17,854 nt of DNA, from assembly GCA_002329675.1 (NCBI GenBank), contig DCUA01000141.1:1-17854 (forward strand), in the 5' to 3' direction. This DNA comes from Firmicutes bacterium UBA1426. GTDB lineage: Bacteria; Bacillota; Clostridia; Peptostreptococcales; Anaerovoracaceae. The position numbers and the translations under genes are program-made. Below are positions 15,362 through 17,854 of the stretch, one piece after another. Under the pieces are notes generated by a model, which was not told the DNA's origin, made no database searches, and saw only the letters and a program-made list of their open reading frames with translations. Numbering within the stretch: position 1 is the stretch's first letter; each line of letters begins with the position of its first letter.

Positions 15362-16120
15362 TTAAAACCTCCAGGACCTGACTTCCTCTAATAGCTCATG
15401 GTTGGTCAGATCATAATGCAGGGGTGTAATGGATGCATAGCCCTCCTGAAGGGCATTAACATCAATGTCATCTGCAAGGCCCGTATATACTACCGGTTTT
15501 CCCGAATACACATAAAATGTGCTTCCATTCTCTGACTTTTGAACTTTAAAATCTTCGTCATATTCCCTTGCCCCCAGCCTGGTAATGCGAAGCCCTTTCA
15601 CCTGCGATGCCGGAACGTGGGGAAGGTTGATGTTGAGCACGGTTCCGCCGTCCAACTTCCCGGAAGCTGTTTTCAGCGCATGTAGCGCCAGGCTGCAGCT
15701 GGCTTCAAAATACACGGGATCATGTTCATGTACGGAAACGGCGAAGGAAGGAAGACCGTTGATGACTCCCTCTATGGCACCGGACACAGTGCCGGAATAC
15801 AGGGTGTCCGTCCCCAAATTGGATCCGTGATTGATTCCGGAAAACACATGGTCTATCTGAATGCCCTGGTCTCTCAGGATCCGGAGCCCCAGCTTGACAC
15901 AGTCTGCCGGCGTTCCGGATACGGACCACGCTTGTACTGCACCCGGCATATCATACTTTTTCACTTCGATGGGCACAGTGACTGTGATCCCGTGGCCGCA
16001 AGCACTCCGTTGCGTGTCGGGAGCAAAAACAAAAACCTCTGCTACAGAGGCTAATGCTGCAGTTAATCGCTGGATTCCTTCCGCGCGAATACCATCGTCG
16101 TTTGTTACTAGAATTCTCAT
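15362..16120 (-). CDS. surE: 5'/3'-nucleotidase SurE
   Basis: Metal-dependent survival protein and nucleotidase that removes phosphate from nucleoside monophosphates, also exopolyphosphatase in some species (252 residues, normal). Metal ligands visible: Asp8-Asp9 in LVTNDDGI, Ser39 in APDTQRSACG and Asn97 in SGINHGSNLG. Start chosen at ATG 16120: GGAGGTAG lies just upstream. The in-frame ATG at 16132 is embedded in that ribosome binding site (ATGGAGG) and only about six bases past the predicted transcription start. First gene of an operon with the isochorismatase-family hydrolase and the DUF2156 protein. Confidence 0.96.
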   Translation of the reverse strand: MRILVTNDDGIRAEGIQRLTAALASVAEVFVFAPDTQRSACGHGITVTVPIEVKKYDMPGAVQAWSVSGTPADCVKLGLRILRDQGIQIDHVFSGINHGSNLGTDTLYSGTVSGAIEGVINGLPSFAVSVHEHDPVYFEASCSLALHALKTASGKLDGGTVLNINLPHVPASQVKGLRITRLGAREYDEDFKVQKSENGSTFYVYSGKPVVYTGLADDIDVNALQEGYASITPLHYDLTNHELLEEVRSWRF

Positions 16121-16165
16121 AACTACCTCCATGTTAACTTTAATATTATACCACTGAAGGTAGTT
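16121..16165 (-). promoter_or_regulatory. Inverted repeat pairing the surE ribosome binding site with its promoter spacer
   Basis: AACTACCT at 16121-16128 and AGGTAGTT at 16158-16165 are perfect 8-bp inverted repeats. On the minus strand the downstream arm covers the surE Shine-Dalgarno and the upstream arm lies upstream of the -10. Only RNA arriving from the DUF1538 gene would contain both arms. Confidence 0.5.
16145..16153 (-). promoter_or_regulatory. Extended -10 promoter of the surE operon
   Basis: On the minus strand TGGTATAAT (16153 to 16145), a perfect extended -10; TTTTAA lies 17 bp upstream as a poor -35. Predicted start is near 16138, giving an 18-nt leader to ATG 16120. Confidence 0.65.
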
Positions 16166-16207
16166 CCTTAAAAGCCAAATCAGAATTAATATAAATTGTA
16201 GCGGAAA

Positions 16208-17854
16208 TTACGCTGTTAAAGTTTCAATCATAACTTCCGCCGGCGAGATAAATACGGATATGTTCCCATCCTGATCCAGTTGTTGATCGGACAACAGAGT
16301 ATCTGCTATACGCTCGCTGACTCGTCTGCCGCTGATGAATAAAACGATCTCCCTCTCAGGCTGTAATTCGATATTAATAATCGGAAGCATGACCTTCTGA
16401 TCTGCTTCTGTGCCTCTTCCGTGCAGGATCGTAACTCCCTCCGCACCGGATTGGCTCGCTATCTCTACAACCTTTTCCGCAAATCCTCTGTTTACGATTA
16501 GCAGCACACAATTGTGCTGCAGTTCGTCCAGCTCCTCCACTGAGGGAATCTGCTCTTGCTTTTTACCTGTTGTAGGATATGCAATTTTCTTATGACGGAA
16601 CGCTGTTCCAAGGATCATAAGAGAAAAAACGGGAGCCATTGCAACCATTGCAATTACTCCGAACCCATCCACCAGTACATCAGCGGTTTCAATAACCGAA
16701 GCAGCTCCCTGAGCGAATGCGAGCACAAATGTTGCCGTCATCGGCCCGGAAGCAACGCCGCCTGCATCATAAGCAATGCCTACAAAGACCGGGTCTGATT
16801 TGAAGGAAAGAAGCATGGCTATGGCAAACCCGGGGAGTATAAAAAACCATAATTTTACTTCAGGAACGACAATTCTTATCATTGAAAATGCAACTGCAAG
16901 GGCAACCCCTATTGAAAGGGTCATTCGAATAAGCTTAAGCGGTATATGGCCACCGGTAACTTGCTCAATTTGTTCACCCAGTACATGGACAGCAGGCTCA
17001 ACAAGAACAACGATAAAGCCCAGGACAAAACCCACCCCGATCAGTATCCATTGACCCAATCTGGCCAATTCCATCCCCATGATACGACCCATGTCCATAA
17101 ATCCGGAGTTTACAGCAGTAAGAAAAATACAAAGGCCCAACAAAACGAAGATAAGTCCTCTGATAATGGTTATAAGTTCATTTCTTGGTATTTTGAATTT
17201 CTTAAAATTGAATGCGAAAAACAATATTGTAATAGGCAGAAGAGCGATCAGCGATTCCACGAAGATTGTGGGAATAACTTCGATGATAGGCCCGAAGACT
17301 CCTTCTCTGGCCACGAATTCCGCAGCATCCCCTTGTATGTTTCTCTGCCCTGAAACGATGGACATGATCATAATAGCTAAAATCGGTCCTGCACTCATGA
17401 CACCTACGAGTCCGAAGGCATTCTCTTCAGTATTCCTGCCGCCTTTGATCCTCGACAACCCCAGTGATAATGCCAAGACAAAGGGGGTAGTCAGAGCTCC
17501 CGTCGTTGCCCCTGAAGCATCAAAAGAAATAGCAAGAAATTCCTCGGATACAAGGATCGCCAGTACAAAGATGATCCCGTAGACTACTGCCATGAACACA
17601 TTCAGAGGTCTGTCCCGCATCAGCCTGAAAACACCGAGGGAAATCATGACCCCAACACCCAGAGAAACAAGATATACGATAATAGAAGCATTGAGAGTCT
17701 CACCGGAGGCAGCTTCGACCTGTGAGCCCAGGATCAGCAGATCCGGCTCTGCAACAGTTATTAAAAAGCCCAACAGTAAACTGAGAACCGCTATTTTAAC
17801 AGGACCTCTTGAGGTAGCTACTTCCATGGACATATGATCACCGATCGGGTTCAT
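16208..17854 (-). CDS. DUF1538 tandem membrane protein with C-terminal PII-like domain, N-terminus cut
   Basis: At least 548 residues of a polytopic membrane protein. It holds two copies of the DUF1538 unit: GFLITVAEPDL (29-39) and FDASGATTGALTTPFVLALSLG (111-132) match GFIVVLVEPAV (279-289) and YDAGGVASGPMTATFVLAFAQG (362-383), 250 residues apart. After about residue 440 comes a soluble domain resembling PII-type signal proteins (CVLLIVNRGFAEKVVEIA, then GAEGVTILHGRGTEAD). Aligning the repeats puts the methionine at 17854 inside repeat 1, so the gene very probably starts beyond the right edge. DUF1538 proteins are thought to be transporters, with no agreed substrate to my knowledge; a PII-like tail suggests nucleotide-controlled activity. 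surE follows with its own promoter. Confidence 0.85.
   Translation of the reverse strand: MNPIGDHMSMEVATSRGPVKIAVLSLLLGFLITVAEPDLLILGSQVEAASGETLNASIIVYLVSLGVGVMISLGVFRLMRDRPLNVFMAVVYGIIFVLAILVSEEFLAISFDASGATTGALTTPFVLALSLGLSRIKGGRNTEENAFGLVGVMSAGPILAIMIMSIVSGQRNIQGDAAEFVAREGVFGPIIEVIPTIFVESLIALLPITILFFAFNFKKFKIPRNELITIIRGLIFVLLGLCIFLTAVNSGFMDMGRIMGMELARLGQWILIGVGFVLGFIVVLVEPAVHVLGEQIEQVTGGHIPLKLIRMTLSIGVALAVAFSMIRIVVPEVKLWFFILPGFAIAMLLSFKSDPVFVGIAYDAGGVASGPMTATFVLAFAQGAASVIETADVLVDGFGVIAMVAMAPVFSLMILGTAFRHKKIAYPTTGKKQEQIPSVEELDELQHNCVLLIVNRGFAEKVVEIASQSGAEGVTILHGRGTEADQKVMLPIINIELQPEREIVLFISGRRVSERIADTLLSDQQLDQDGNISVFISPAEVMIETLTA

Overview
The window looks like chromosome of an anaerobic, endospore-forming Firmicute of class Clostridia with moderate G+C. 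The evidence is two sporulation genes (a spoIIR homologue with a consensus-like sigma-F promoter and a SipL-type DUF3794/LysM protein), a ThlA-type thiolase, a SpoIID-era gene order typical of clostridia, AGGAGG-type ribosome binding sites and sigma-A promoters of the extended -10 type. Genus cannot be read from the sequence. Almost everything is on the minus strand; only the DUF1846 gene is on plus.

Layout, left to right. 1-127: the first 16 codons of a probable transposase running off the left edge, with two interlocking inverted repeats around its start codon. 322-1830 (+): DUF1846/UPF0371 gene with its own sigma-A promoter, ending at a strong hairpin terminator shared with the convergent ctpA. 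1916-4899 (-): ddl, a DUF1934 gene and a CtpA-type S41 protease, transcribed as ddl>DUF1934>ctpA. 5057-8255 (-): pgm>hslO>mscL, a tightly overlapped phosphohexomutase, Hsp33 chaperone and mechanosensitive channel operon. 8412-11178 (-): sporulation pair, sipL-like then spoIIR. 11264-12187 (-): ispE. 12204-12439: a large near-perfect palindromic element (71-bp arms) placed directly between thl and the ribosome binding site of ispE. 12508-13686 (-): thiolase. 13822-16120 (-): surE>isochorismatase-family hydrolase>DUF2156 protein. 16208-17854 (-): a polytopic membrane protein with two DUF1538 repeats and a C-terminal PII-like domain, cut by the right edge.

The genes are mostly housekeeping: cell wall (ddl, ctpA), sugar phosphates (pgm), isoprenoids (ispE), central acyl-CoA metabolism (thl), stress (hslO, mscL, surE). 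The most interesting signal is regulatory. At spoIIR the Shine-Dalgarno is one arm of a 13-bp inverted repeat whose other arm lies inside the sigma-F promoter, so a transcript begun at the promoter lacks the blocking arm whereas read-through RNA from the upstream sipL-like gene carries it. The same geometry, weaker, is seen at surE and sipL and in another form at the transposase start. This suggests a translational insulator against read-through, which at spoIIR would help keep a forespore signalling protein out of the mother cell. The second notable item is the palindromic REP/MITE-like element in the ispE leader.
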